Positions 1-6,803 of a stretch of 12,505 bases of DNA are shown piece by piece. Origin of the DNA: Dehalococcoidia bacterium (GTDB lineage: Bacteria; Chloroflexota; Dehalococcoidia; Dehalococcoidales; RBG-16-60-22); the NCBI GenBank assembly GCA_030613665.1, contig JAUWLN010000042.1:1-12505 (forward strand). The letters are read 5' to 3'. A model generated the notes under the pieces. That model had not been told where the DNA came from. It did not search any database and saw nothing but the letters and a program-made list of their open reading frames with translations. The number at the start of each line of letters is the position of its first letter. The first letter of the stretch is position 1. A program made the position numbers and the translations under genes.

Positions 1-69
1 CGGCCTGCCTTTCAATCCCTGCAGCACTACGGTGGTCTTGGTCCGTGGATCCCATTTGCGTCTTGGCAT
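1..69 (-). CDS. IS3-type transposase OrfA, N-terminal fragment
   Basis: The complement of 69-1 translates as 23 codons that are open to the window edge: MPRRKWDPRTKTTVVLQGLK and then GRP. This matches, from memory, the start of IS3-family OrfA helix-turn-helix proteins, which commonly begin with an RRKWD..TK..IVL.GLKGRP pattern. A Shine-Dalgarno AGAGGAG (plus-strand 78-84, read in complement) lies eight bases before the ATG and decides the start over an in-frame ATG at 96. OrfA binds the element ends; the catalytic OrfB part would be off the window. The gene is cut by the window, so its integrity is unknown. Confidence 0.65.
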   Translation of the reverse strand, partial: MPRRKWDPRTKTTVVLQGLKGRP

Positions 70-140
70 GGCTGTTACTCCTCTTTCTCCAGCCATCTTA
101 CTCTCTTATCTCCAACCCTGCCTTAATGGGGAGCAGTATA
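1..140 (-). mobile_element. 5' end of an IS3-family-like insertion sequence
   Basis: The minus strand encodes the first residues of an IS3-type OrfA transposase (separate entry). Reading that strand upstream of the transposase start, the bases at about 140-121 read TACTGCTCCCCATTAAGG. This resembles, from memory, the terminal inverted repeat of IS3/IS150-group elements, which often begin TGTACTG followed by a C run. I therefore place the element edge near position 140, within a few bases. The rest of the element lies outside the window, so the other terminal repeat and any target duplication cannot be checked. The edge coincides with the beginning of the ArsA-type reading frame on the plus strand. 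Confidence 0.6.
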
Positions 141-1025
141 ATTATCACTATGTTTACCGGGAAGGGAGGTGTCGGGAAGACGACATGTGCTGCAGCTGCG
201 GCACTGCATTATGCTTCCTTGGGGAAAGAGACCATAGCTATCTCAACCGATGCCACTCCATCCCTTTCACATATATTTGAACTAACACATAAGGAAAAAC
301 CGGCAATAGTGAAGGAGTTTTTATCTATCAACGAGCTCGGTATGAATGAAGTGATGGAGATGTGGGACAAGAAATTCGGTGCCGAGGTCTACGCAGTTTT
401 TTCATCTCTCGTGTCTATCGACTATTCAAGGTTCCTTGAGTTTATGACTTCCGTATTGCCAGGGCTGAGTGATGAATTTATGCTTGACTATATCAAGGAA
501 TTAAACGTAAGCGACGAGTATGAGAATATTATCTGGGACACTGCGCCTCTCGGTCAGACGCTCGCTTTACTTGAAACTCCTGCTCTACTGAGAAAACATT
601 TGAGAATGGCTCCACGCGTCTACTCAAAACTGAAGCTTGGACATAAAAGCAAGAAACCAATAATGGATATCCTGAGGCATTGGGAGGAGGCATCCACCGA
701 AATCATGGATTTCATTAGGAAGAAAGTGAGATTCAACATAGTCACCATCCCGGAAGCCCTTGCTGTTGAGCAACTTGCCAGCACTTTTCACAAGCTAGAC
801 GAATATGGGCTTACGGTTCAGCAGTTAATAATAAACAACGTGATTAAGGGAAAAGACTCAGATTTCTTGCGGGCCAAGGCTGAGCAGCAGAAGAGTTATA
901 TTGAGACTATTCATGATAGCTACTCAAACATGGAGGTAGTAGAATTACCAATGTTTCCTTATGAATTGAAAGGGTTGGAACGGCTCAAAGAGATTGACAT
1001 TCTGCTATTTAAAAACACCCAGTAA
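126..1025 (+). CDS. ArsA/Get3-family ATPase, N-terminus altered by IS insertion
   Basis: This is a P-loop ATPase of the ArsA/Get3 (arsenite pump ATPase, tail-anchored protein targeting) family, about 299 residues as a single ATPase unit. Visible motifs are the deviant Walker A GKGGVGKTT (residues 12-20 from the ATG at 126), a switch I-like STDATPSLSHIFE, and switch II DTAPLGQT near residue 138. The frame is open from 45, but most of 45-140 appears to be insertion-sequence DNA, so that hydrophobic leader is probably not native. The native start was probably just upstream of ATT at 141, of the type MKIITMFTGKGG. Present candidates are the element-borne ATG at 126, which lacks a good Shine-Dalgarno, and ATG 150, which would trim the first beta strand. 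No arsenic genes are nearby, so the cargo is unknown. A CooC-like maturation factor is a less likely alternative. Confidence 0.85.
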   Translation: MGSSIIITMFTGKGGVGKTTCAAAAALHYASLGKETIAISTDATPSLSHIFELTHKEKPAIVKEFLSINELGMNEVMEMWDKKFGAEVYAVFSSLVSIDYSRFLEFMTSVLPGLSDEFMLDYIKELNVSDEYENIIWDTAPLGQTLALLETPALLRKHLRMAPRVYSKLKLGHKSKKPIMDILRHWEEASTEIMDFIRKKVRFNIVTIPEALAVEQLASTFHKLDEYGLTVQQLIINNVIKGKDSDFLRAKAEQQKSYIETIHDSYSNMEVVELPMFPYELKGLERLKEIDILLFKNTQ

Positions 1026-1403
1026 CACCCAAGGTAGAACAACTACAAGAGGTCTAGTGACGTAGCATGTAGCATATCTAACAAGGGTTCCTTTTTAAAC
1101 ATTCTGACGGATTGTTGGTCACATAATAAATCTGACATTCATGTGATCACATGACATTGAACAAAAAGTCATAAGGTAAAACGAGAAGAAAGAGCTAATT
1201 TCTGACCTCTCCCCGGGTGTGTAGACTGAACATTTTTTATTTGTTTTCAGCATAAGACAATAGCCCATTTTGTAAAATTAGAGGAAGCAATTGCACCCTC
1301 TTCCCACCCAGAGGCAGCGCATTTATTTAATAGCAAGACGAGTGACAACGTCCACAGGCCATAACAAATTGCTGCCGGGGGCAGGTGAGTATTTAATTAC
1401 CTT
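1026..1403. other. Gene-free stretch before the IclR-type regulator
   Basis: I find no convincing gene, RNA or terminator in this AT-rich stretch. It contains a 16-base perfect palindrome at 1139-1154 (separate entry). A 44-codon stretch at 1230-1364 is open but has no start codon or recognisable family. A four-pair AAGG/CCTT stem at about 1083-1094 followed by Ts is too weak to call as the terminator of the ATPase gene. Confidence 0.5.
1139..1154. repeat. 16-base perfect palindrome between direct GACATT repeats
   Basis: TCATGTGATCACATGA at 1139-1154 is its own reverse complement over all 16 bases. The hexamer GACATT overlaps both sides (1134-1139 and 1153-1158). A related TCACAT half-site occurs about 20 bases upstream. 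Palindromes of this kind are often dimeric-regulator sites. It lies about 250 bases before the nearest recognised promoter, so its target is unclear. Confidence 0.35.
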
Positions 1404-1433
1404 TTGACAAAAAATGCATTTTATGCTTATAAT
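1404..1433 (+). promoter_or_regulatory. Consensus sigma-70 promoter for the IclR-type gene
   Basis: A perfect -35 TTGACA (1404-1409) and a perfect -10 TATAAT (1428-1433) are separated by 18 bases. Transcription would be expected to start near 1440, giving a leader of about 40 bases before the ATG at 1481. The -10 box touches the left arm of the palindrome at 1433-1467, so a repressor bound there would block the promoter. Confidence 0.75.
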
Positions 1434-1467
1434 ACCACTATATAGTAGTTACTACCATAATGTGGTA
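1433..1467. promoter_or_regulatory. 35-base imperfect palindrome, likely autoregulatory operator
   Basis: Arms pair around a central T at 1450. Fourteen of 17 base pairs match, with mismatches at 1439/1461, 1440/1460 and 1444/1456. Outer arms are TACCAC (1433-1438) and GTGGTA (1462-1467); inner arms are GTAGT (1445-1449) and ACTAC (1451-1455). The element begins at the last base of the -10 box and covers the expected transcription start. This is the classic position for a repressor site, most simply one bound by the IclR-type protein encoded directly downstream. A role as an mRNA hairpin is also possible. Confidence 0.6.
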
Positions 1468-1480
1468 ATACATTCAAAAA

Positions 1481-2326
1481 ATGGCTAACTCTACGGGTAA
1501 TAATGGGATTAAGTCACTAAATAAAGCTAGCGAAGTGCTGGGGTGTTTCGGACCGGATAAGCTGGAATTAGGCGCAGTTGATATTTCTAGCAAATTGAAA
1601 GTACCGTTAACAACAGTGGTCCGCATATTGGCTACTTTAACGAATATGCGATTTTTAGAGCGTTCTGAAAAAACCCGCAAATATTCCATTGGACCAATGC
1701 TCTATTACCTCGGGAGCTTATATTTAGATACGACAGACATATTCAAAGCCGCAGAACCCGTGATTAAAACGGTAAACAGCCTTACCAGTGAAGCTGTGAG
1801 TTTGGGTATATTACAAGAAGGAAACGTCATACTGATTATGAAAGAGGAATCAAAACATGCTTTCAGGTTAACTCATCATATTGGCACGATACTACCTGCT
1901 TATGCGTCAGCCATGGGTAAGATACTTTTGAGTGAGCTTTCTGAAGCCAAAGTGGATGTTCTCTTCCCTGACGAAAGGCTTAGACCAATTACGGAAAAAA
2001 CTGTCGCTACAAAATCGGAATTAAAAAGAGAATTTAAAGAGATAAGAAGGAATGGCACTGCCTTTAACAGAGAGGGGGGCTATGATGGAGTTGAGGGCAT
2101 TGCCTCTGCGGTTAGAGACGCATCCGGTACAGCGATAGCCGCTATGAGCCTGCCAGTACCGATATTTAGATTAGATGAAACGAGGAGGGAATTATTTGCT
2201 GGATTGATTAAGAGGGCTACTAATTTAATTAGTTATCGTCTTGGATACAAAGGCGATAATAATCCGTATCATAATAGTGAAGATATCCGTTCATGGTGGG
2301 AGCAAGCTAATTCAACTAACAAATAA
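1481..2326 (+). CDS. IclR-family transcriptional regulator
   Basis: The 281-residue product has the two-domain IclR layout. An N-terminal winged helix-turn-helix (about residues 8-75) includes VPLTTVVRILATL as the recognition helix region and FLERSEKTRKYSIG as the wing. A ligand-binding domain follows (about 85-255) with the family hallmarks ILPAYASAMGKILL and FNREGGYDGVEGIASAVRD. The C-terminal tail is slightly longer than usual. No Shine-Dalgarno is visible before the ATG; the leader just upstream is A-rich, so translation may be weak. The gene has its own consensus promoter overlapped by a large palindrome, which suggests autoregulation. IclR proteins usually control adjacent catabolic operons in response to a small acid, so the amino/oxo-acid genes downstream are the likely targets. 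The effector cannot be read from sequence. Confidence 0.92.
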   Translation: MANSTGNNGIKSLNKASEVLGCFGPDKLELGAVDISSKLKVPLTTVVRILATLTNMRFLERSEKTRKYSIGPMLYYLGSLYLDTTDIFKAAEPVIKTVNSLTSEAVSLGILQEGNVILIMKEESKHAFRLTHHIGTILPAYASAMGKILLSELSEAKVDVLFPDERLRPITEKTVATKSELKREFKEIRRNGTAFNREGGYDGVEGIASAVRDASGTAIAAMSLPVPIFRLDETRRELFAGLIKRATNLISYRLGYKGDNNPYHNSEDIRSWWEQANSTNK

Positions 2327-2365
2327 AAGACAAAAATTAGATAGTGTTGTGCCCTGCTCTAATAA

Positions 2366-2482
2366 GCCAAGAACAAGAAGTTAGCTGGTGCGGATGCGCT
2401 AGCCGCTGCAATTAAAAAATTAGGAGCATTTGATATCATATTTTGCGGGGAGAGAGCGATAGACAGAGAGGAGACGAAATAA
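2366..2482 (+). pseudogene. Remnant of etfB (electron transfer flavoprotein beta subunit)
   Basis: After a TAA at 2363, the frame ending in TAA 2480-2482 is open for 38 codons. It reads LAGADALAAAIKKLG (2381-2425), then FDIIFCGERAIDRE. This matches the FAGADT..A..LAAAIKKIG.FDLI.CG.QAIDGDTAQV block that forms part of the flavin/AMP-binding region of EtfB/FixA proteins (comparison from memory). The rest of the roughly 260-residue protein is missing on both sides. There is no credible start, so this is a decayed internal fragment. Its last codons carry the ribosome binding site of the next gene, and its stop abuts that gene's ATG, so the junction looks like an old deletion. Confidence 0.65.
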
Positions 2483-3649
2483 ATGCAACAATTAGAAATA
2501 CCTTATCCATCTTTAGACACTCCTGCGGTCCTAATAGATATGGACAAGCTGGAGACAAACATCAAAGAAATATCTCAGGCTGCCGCTGAAGCCGGCATCC
2601 GCCTGAGGCCCCATGTCAAAATTCACCAGTGTCCGGATATCGCTAAAATGCAAATCGCCGCCGGGGCCTGCGGGATTGAAGTGGGTTTAACCGATCAGGC
2701 CGAAGTTATGGCTGAAGCCGGAATCGACGACATTATCATCGCTCACCCGTTTTATGGTGAGCGCAAATTTGAAAAAATCAAGAAACTTATCAACCGGCCA
2801 GGCCTTACGCTGGCCATCGTTGTGGATATGTTTGAGCAAGCGGAAGGTCTTTCTAAAGTGGGTCAGGCAGCCGGCAAGAAAATTCCGGTCATGATGAAGA
2901 TAGACACTGGTATCAGGCGCTATGGTGTTTTACCGGGTACGCCAACTCTGGAACTGGCCAGGCAACTGAGCAAACTTCCGGGTATTGAGCTAGTCGGCAT
3001 TTATGGACATGAATCCTCGGGGCAAACAGCACCCACCGAAGAAGGTGTTACCAGGGTTGGTTTCGAGGTCGGTGCCATACTCTGCGAAATGGCTCGCCTG
3101 CTACGTAATGAAGGTTTTGACATTAAAGACGTGGCAACCGGTGCGTCCCCGACCATATTTGCTGTCTGCGATTGGATAAAACAAGGCGTACTTAAAGAAA
3201 TAACTGAAATCCACCCCGGTCAGCGTACCATCGGTGATATTGCCTACAACTACTCCCTTGGTTGTACCATAGACCAATGTGCCCTTACTTTGTTAACCAC
3301 GGTGGTGAGCACTTCACATTCAACTTACGTGGTTATAGATGCCGGCTTTAAAGCTTTAGGCGGTGAATCTATCATCGGCCGACGGGATACACCTGGCTTC
3401 TTTTGGAATGGAATGCCCAGTTTTGGCCCGATTAAAGGGCGAGACGATCTGTGGCTGGGAAAAGTCGGCGCGGAAAGCGGCTGGATTTACTACAAAGAGA
3501 ATGCCAAGAAACTTACCCTTGGCGAGAGACTGGAAATCATACCCAACAGTGCTAGCCTCATTCTCAACATTCACGATAAAGTCTACGGAGTGAGAAACGG
3601 CAAAATTGAGAGAGAATTCTCAATTACCGGGAGAGGATGTGGTACTTAA
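2483..3649 (+). CDS. Fold-type III PLP enzyme, D-threonine aldolase/DSD1-like
   Basis: The 388-residue protein has an alanine-racemase-type PLP barrel followed by the C-terminal domain of the D-threonine aldolase/D-serine dehydratase family. The Schiff-base lysine is K46 in RPHVKIHQ (family pattern RPHxKTHK). Other landmarks are MKIDTGIRRYGV (138-149), GIYGHESSG (172-180) and VVIDAGFKALGGES (283-296). The family's metal site, usually PNHxC with an upstream EEHG, is replaced by PNSAS (354-358) and AESGW (330-334). Metal-dependent lyase activity is therefore doubtful, and a racemase or other PLP reaction on a D-amino acid is possible. AGGAG at 2469-2473, nine bases before the ATG, supports the start. 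The DUF4392 gene follows within 50 bases, and a stump of a paralogue lies at 11468. Confidence 0.85.
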   Translation: MQQLEIPYPSLDTPAVLIDMDKLETNIKEISQAAAEAGIRLRPHVKIHQCPDIAKMQIAAGACGIEVGLTDQAEVMAEAGIDDIIIAHPFYGERKFEKIKKLINRPGLTLAIVVDMFEQAEGLSKVGQAAGKKIPVMMKIDTGIRRYGVLPGTPTLELARQLSKLPGIELVGIYGHESSGQTAPTEEGVTRVGFEVGAILCEMARLLRNEGFDIKDVATGASPTIFAVCDWIKQGVLKEITEIHPGQRTIGDIAYNYSLGCTIDQCALTLLTTVVSTSHSTYVVIDAGFKALGGESIIGRRDTPGFFWNGMPSFGPIKGRDDLWLGKVGAESGWIYYKENAKKLTLGERLEIIPNSASLILNIHDKVYGVRNGKIEREFSITGRGCGT

Positions 3650-3699
3650 ACATAGAAAAAATTCTACCATTAGACTTCAAAAAGAGAGGTAAAAATACG

Positions 3700-4719
3700 A
3701 TGGAAGAAACAGCTAAGAATATAGATAGATTGGTTACCACGGCGGCAGGATGGGGTGGTCGTCCGGATAGATGGATTGTTCCGGCGCTGTATGAAAGTGC
3801 TTCAGAAAAAGCAGGCGGAAAGCCGGTAAGTCTGGTTGCTGCCCAGAAAATAATAGAACATGTTAAAGAAAAAGACCGGGTACTGATTCTTGACCAGTTT
3901 GGGTATATTCCTAATATGCCCTATGGAGAAACCGATGGTCCTCTTGGCGTCGCCAGCCTGGCCAGGGCAATCAGTTTTGGTATTGGCGCCTTGCCGATAT
4001 TGGTGACTGGACCCAAGGACATTGCTGCCGCTCGCGCTACCATTAAAGCTGCCGGGCTGAATGTCTTACCACTCAAAGAAGCCCTCCAGTATAAAAAAGC
4101 CATTGCCGCAGAGATACTCTTCCCTGGCATTGGTGAAGATGAGAGTAAGAAAACAGCCACCCGGATAATAGATGAGTCTGCTCCCAAGATGATTATAAGT
4201 GTGGAGACGATTGGACCTAACAAAATTGGGGTAAAGCACTCGGGGGCTGGTTATGATGCCGAAGCAAACGATAAGATTCCCGGCCTGGAGTATCTCTTTT
4301 ACGAAGCAACGCAGAGAGGTATACCCACCATAGGGGTTATTGACCGCGGGAACGAAATCGGCAGCGGGACGATAGAAGAAGCCGTCAGGAGAATTACCCC
4401 CTACGCAGATGTTTGCCGGTGCCCCTGCGGTAAAGGAGGCGCCTGTACCGTACCGACAGACATCGTTTTCCCGGCTTCGGTCTCAAACTGGGGCGCCTAT
4501 GCCATCAGTGCTATGCTTGGATATTTACTAAAGAAACCCGATATACTTCAGGATGACGACACGGAACGCCGCATGCTGGAAGCAAGCATCATGGCCGGGG
4601 CTGTTGATGGTATTTCGGGACAACCTATTATGGGAGTAGATGGCATCTGTTTGAAAGGACAGCAAGGCATAGTTAATCTGTTACATGCGATTATTGAGAA
4701 CGGGCTAAAGGGTAGCTAG
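3700..4719 (+). CDS. D-glutamate cyclase-like protein (DUF4392)
   Basis: The 339-residue product matches the DUF4392 domain of mammalian D-glutamate cyclase (DGLUCY), which converts D-glutamate to 5-oxo-D-proline. Recognisable blocks are ETDGPLGVASLARA (77-90), SVETIGPN (167-174), IDRGNEIGSG (214-223) and VSNWGAYA (261-268). I chose ATG 3700 because GAGAGG at 3684-3689 lies ten bases upstream; an in-frame ATG at 3637 would overlap the previous gene and lacks a site. A cysteine group C-x-C-x-C-x5-C (C239, C241, C243, C249) sits before the VSNWGAYA block and could bind metal or an Fe-S cluster. I do not recall it as a family hallmark. Pairing with a D-amino-acid-type PLP enzyme suggests D-amino-acid catabolism, although the true substrate may not be D-glutamate. 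Confidence 0.8.
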   Translation: MEETAKNIDRLVTTAAGWGGRPDRWIVPALYESASEKAGGKPVSLVAAQKIIEHVKEKDRVLILDQFGYIPNMPYGETDGPLGVASLARAISFGIGALPILVTGPKDIAAARATIKAAGLNVLPLKEALQYKKAIAAEILFPGIGEDESKKTATRIIDESAPKMIISVETIGPNKIGVKHSGAGYDAEANDKIPGLEYLFYEATQRGIPTIGVIDRGNEIGSGTIEEAVRRITPYADVCRCPCGKGGACTVPTDIVFPASVSNWGAYAISAMLGYLLKKPDILQDDDTERRMLEASIMAGAVDGISGQPIMGVDGICLKGQQGIVNLLHAIIENGLKGS

Positions 4720-4907
4720 ACATATCGAAGCCTGATATTAATAATTAAGCCCGGATTTCCCGTATCAAACTGAGGGCAAGCAGGCAGTTAGGTGAAAAAG
4801 ATAGGGAAAGTATCGCCGCGAATTGAAATGGGAAATGTCGGTTCAAACCTATAAGCATTGATAGAAGTTGAGTCAAGAGAACTAAAGCAAAGGAGACCTG
4901 AACAGCG

Positions 4908-6803
4908 ATGGAAGAAATATTAACTGGAAAAGAAGGGGGAAGGTATTTCCTGCTGGGAAATGAAGCCATTGTCAGGGGCGCCCTAGAAGCCGGCGTGGAT
5001 ATTGCGGCGTTATATCCCGGGTCTCCGATGTCGGAGATCGGTGATGTTTTTCACGCTCTGGTCAAAAACCTGAGGGATAAAGGCGAAGAACCGAGTTTCT
5101 ACTTTGAGTGGTCGGCAAATGAGAAAGTGTCCCTCGATGAGTGTATTGCCGCTTCTCTCTCCGGTTTAAGGGCTTTATGCCCCATGAAAGCCCAGGGGTT
5201 TAATGTCGCTGCCGACTCTTTCTTGGATTATTTGACCCCCTGTAATCTGGTGGAAACCGACATCAAGGGAGGTCTGGTCCTCGTCTGTGCCGATGACCCC
5301 GGAGGCACATCCTCAGTAAATGAGCAGGATGACCGGTACATATCCATAATAGCGGATGTTCCGATGCTGGAACCATCGAATTGCCAGGAAATGAAAGATA
5401 TGACCGTCGAGGCCTTCGATATCGCTGAAGAGCTTTATCTGCCGGTTTTCCTGAGAACGACCAATAATGTGAATATTTCCCGGGGTGACCTTGTATTCGG
5501 CAAACTTGGTGCACCCCGCCGAAAGGGTGAGGTAAAGGGGGTACCTATCTCCTGGGATAGAACCAGATGCCATGCCAATATCCTGAAGAAGATGGAAAAA
5601 GCAAAGGAGTTATCCGAGAAATCAGAATATAACAGAGTAATTAAATTTGATGGAGAAAAAGCGGGGAAGAAGATTGGTGTTGTTGCCTCCGGCATTTCTA
5701 TAAGCTATGCGGAAGAAATCATTCGCGAGCTTGGCGTCGAGACCGAATTACTGGCCCTCGGTTTCACCAATCCGCTTCCGGAAAAGCGGTGTAAGGACTT
5801 CATCGGCAAATTTGACGAACTGGTCATCGTGGAGGAGCTTTCACCTTTCCTGGAAACCCAGTTCCTCAAGATGGCCCATGAAATGTCTGCCAGGGCCAAG
5901 ATATGGGGGAAGGAAACCGGGCACTTTCCAAGGGCCGGACAATACAGACTGGAGACGGTAGCGGAACCGCTGGCCAGGGTGTTCGGGAAGGATAACCCGA
6001 TACCGAGACAGAAAGGCCCTGAAATAGCGCCTGCCGCCCGTTCTCTGACCAATTGCCCGGGCTGCCCGCATCGAAACACTTACTACGCGCTTAAGCAGGT
6101 GGTCCCGGAAGACGCCATATTTGCCAATGACCAGGGCTGCTATTTATTGGGAGGGCTGGAACCTTACAAAATGAGCCATGCTCAATACTCCATGGGGGCA
6201 AGCATCGGCCTGGCCTGCGGGTTCCGACAGGCAACTGGCAAACCAGCAATGGCATTCATCGGGGATTCCACTTTTTTCCATAACGGAATGTCGCCGCTGG
6301 CCAATGCCGTCCACCATAACTACGATATCACGGTGGTTGTCATGGACAACGGGGCGACAGCGATGTCTGGTTTTCAAATGCATCCGGGAACTGACCGCGA
6401 TGCCATGTACCGAGAAGCGATACCGATTAAGATCGAGGATGTGGCAAGAGGGTTGGGGGCTACATTCGTCGAAGTCGTCAATCCCAACAACATAGAAGAG
6501 GCAAAGGATGTTTTCCAGCGGGCGATAGCACATAATGGAGTATCAGTTGTGGTCAGCAAGGCTTTATGCAAGTTAATGGAAACCAGCGAAAAGAGACGCC
6601 AGGGCCTGGAGATACCCACCTACGAAATAGAGCAGGAAAAATGTAATCAATGCCGGATATGCATTGATATATATGCCTGCCCCGCCTTCTATGAGGCAGC
6701 CGACAAGATTTACATAGATGAACTCCAATGCACGGGATGCGGCGTCTGTCCAGAAGTATGCCCTGTTGGAGCAATAAGGGAAAAAGGAGCGGAGAATGGA
6801 TAG
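4908..6803 (+). CDS. iorA: Indolepyruvate-type ferredoxin oxidoreductase, alpha subunit
   Basis: The 631-residue subunit has the IorA order. A pyrimidine-binding domain comes first (about 1-200; LLGNEAIVRGALEAGVDI, FEWSANEKVSLDE), then a linker/transketolase-C-like domain. A TPP-pyrophosphate domain follows (about 380-560; CPGCPHRN, GDSTFFHNG 452-460, DNGATAMSG 480-488). Two [4Fe-4S] motifs end the protein: C579/C582/C585/C591 and C608/C611/C614/C618. With IorB it would decarboxylate aryl or related 2-oxoacids to acyl-CoA and CO2, reducing ferredoxin in the cytoplasm. Where characterised IorA proteins have, as I recall, a TMKHVG motif, this one has PMKAQG (92-97), so substrate range may differ. 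AGGAG at 4891-4895 supports the start. The 188 bases before the gene hold no clear promoter or terminator. Confidence 0.92.
   Translation: MEEILTGKEGGRYFLLGNEAIVRGALEAGVDIAALYPGSPMSEIGDVFHALVKNLRDKGEEPSFYFEWSANEKVSLDECIAASLSGLRALCPMKAQGFNVAADSFLDYLTPCNLVETDIKGGLVLVCADDPGGTSSVNEQDDRYISIIADVPMLEPSNCQEMKDMTVEAFDIAEELYLPVFLRTTNNVNISRGDLVFGKLGAPRRKGEVKGVPISWDRTRCHANILKKMEKAKELSEKSEYNRVIKFDGEKAGKKIGVVASGISISYAEEIIRELGVETELLALGFTNPLPEKRCKDFIGKFDELVIVEELSPFLETQFLKMAHEMSARAKIWGKETGHFPRAGQYRLETVAEPLARVFGKDNPIPRQKGPEIAPAARSLTNCPGCPHRNTYYALKQVVPEDAIFANDQGCYLLGGLEPYKMSHAQYSMGASIGLACGFRQATGKPAMAFIGDSTFFHNGMSPLANAVHHNYDITVVVMDNGATAMSGFQMHPGTDRDAMYREAIPIKIEDVARGLGATFVEVVNPNNIEEAKDVFQRAIAHNGVSVVVSKALCKLMETSEKRRQGLEIPTYEIEQEKCNQCRICIDIYACPAFYEAADKIYIDELQCTGCGVCPEVCPVGAIREKGAENG

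Noticed and set aside
45..125. N-terminal extension of the ATPase with a hydrophobic, signal-like stretch
   Set aside because: The stretch lies within the inferred insertion-sequence end and encodes the transposase start on the other strand; ArsA-family proteins begin close to the P-loop.
1083..1096. AAGGGTTCCTTTTT as a terminator after the ATPase gene
   Set aside because: Only a four-pair AT/GC stem with a three-base loop; too weak to call.
1230..1364. Open 44-codon stretch before the IclR gene
   Set aside because: No start codon, ribosome site or recognised family; the length is compatible with chance.
4720..4907. Remnant gene in the gap before iorA
   Set aside because: A short open stretch reads as charged residues without any recognisable family, and it stops repeatedly; no remnant can be claimed.
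5705..6079. Long minus-strand frames inside iorA and similar ones inside the AOR-like gene
   Set aside because: They are antisense to strongly conserved coding sequence, have no ribosome sites and no recognisable domains.
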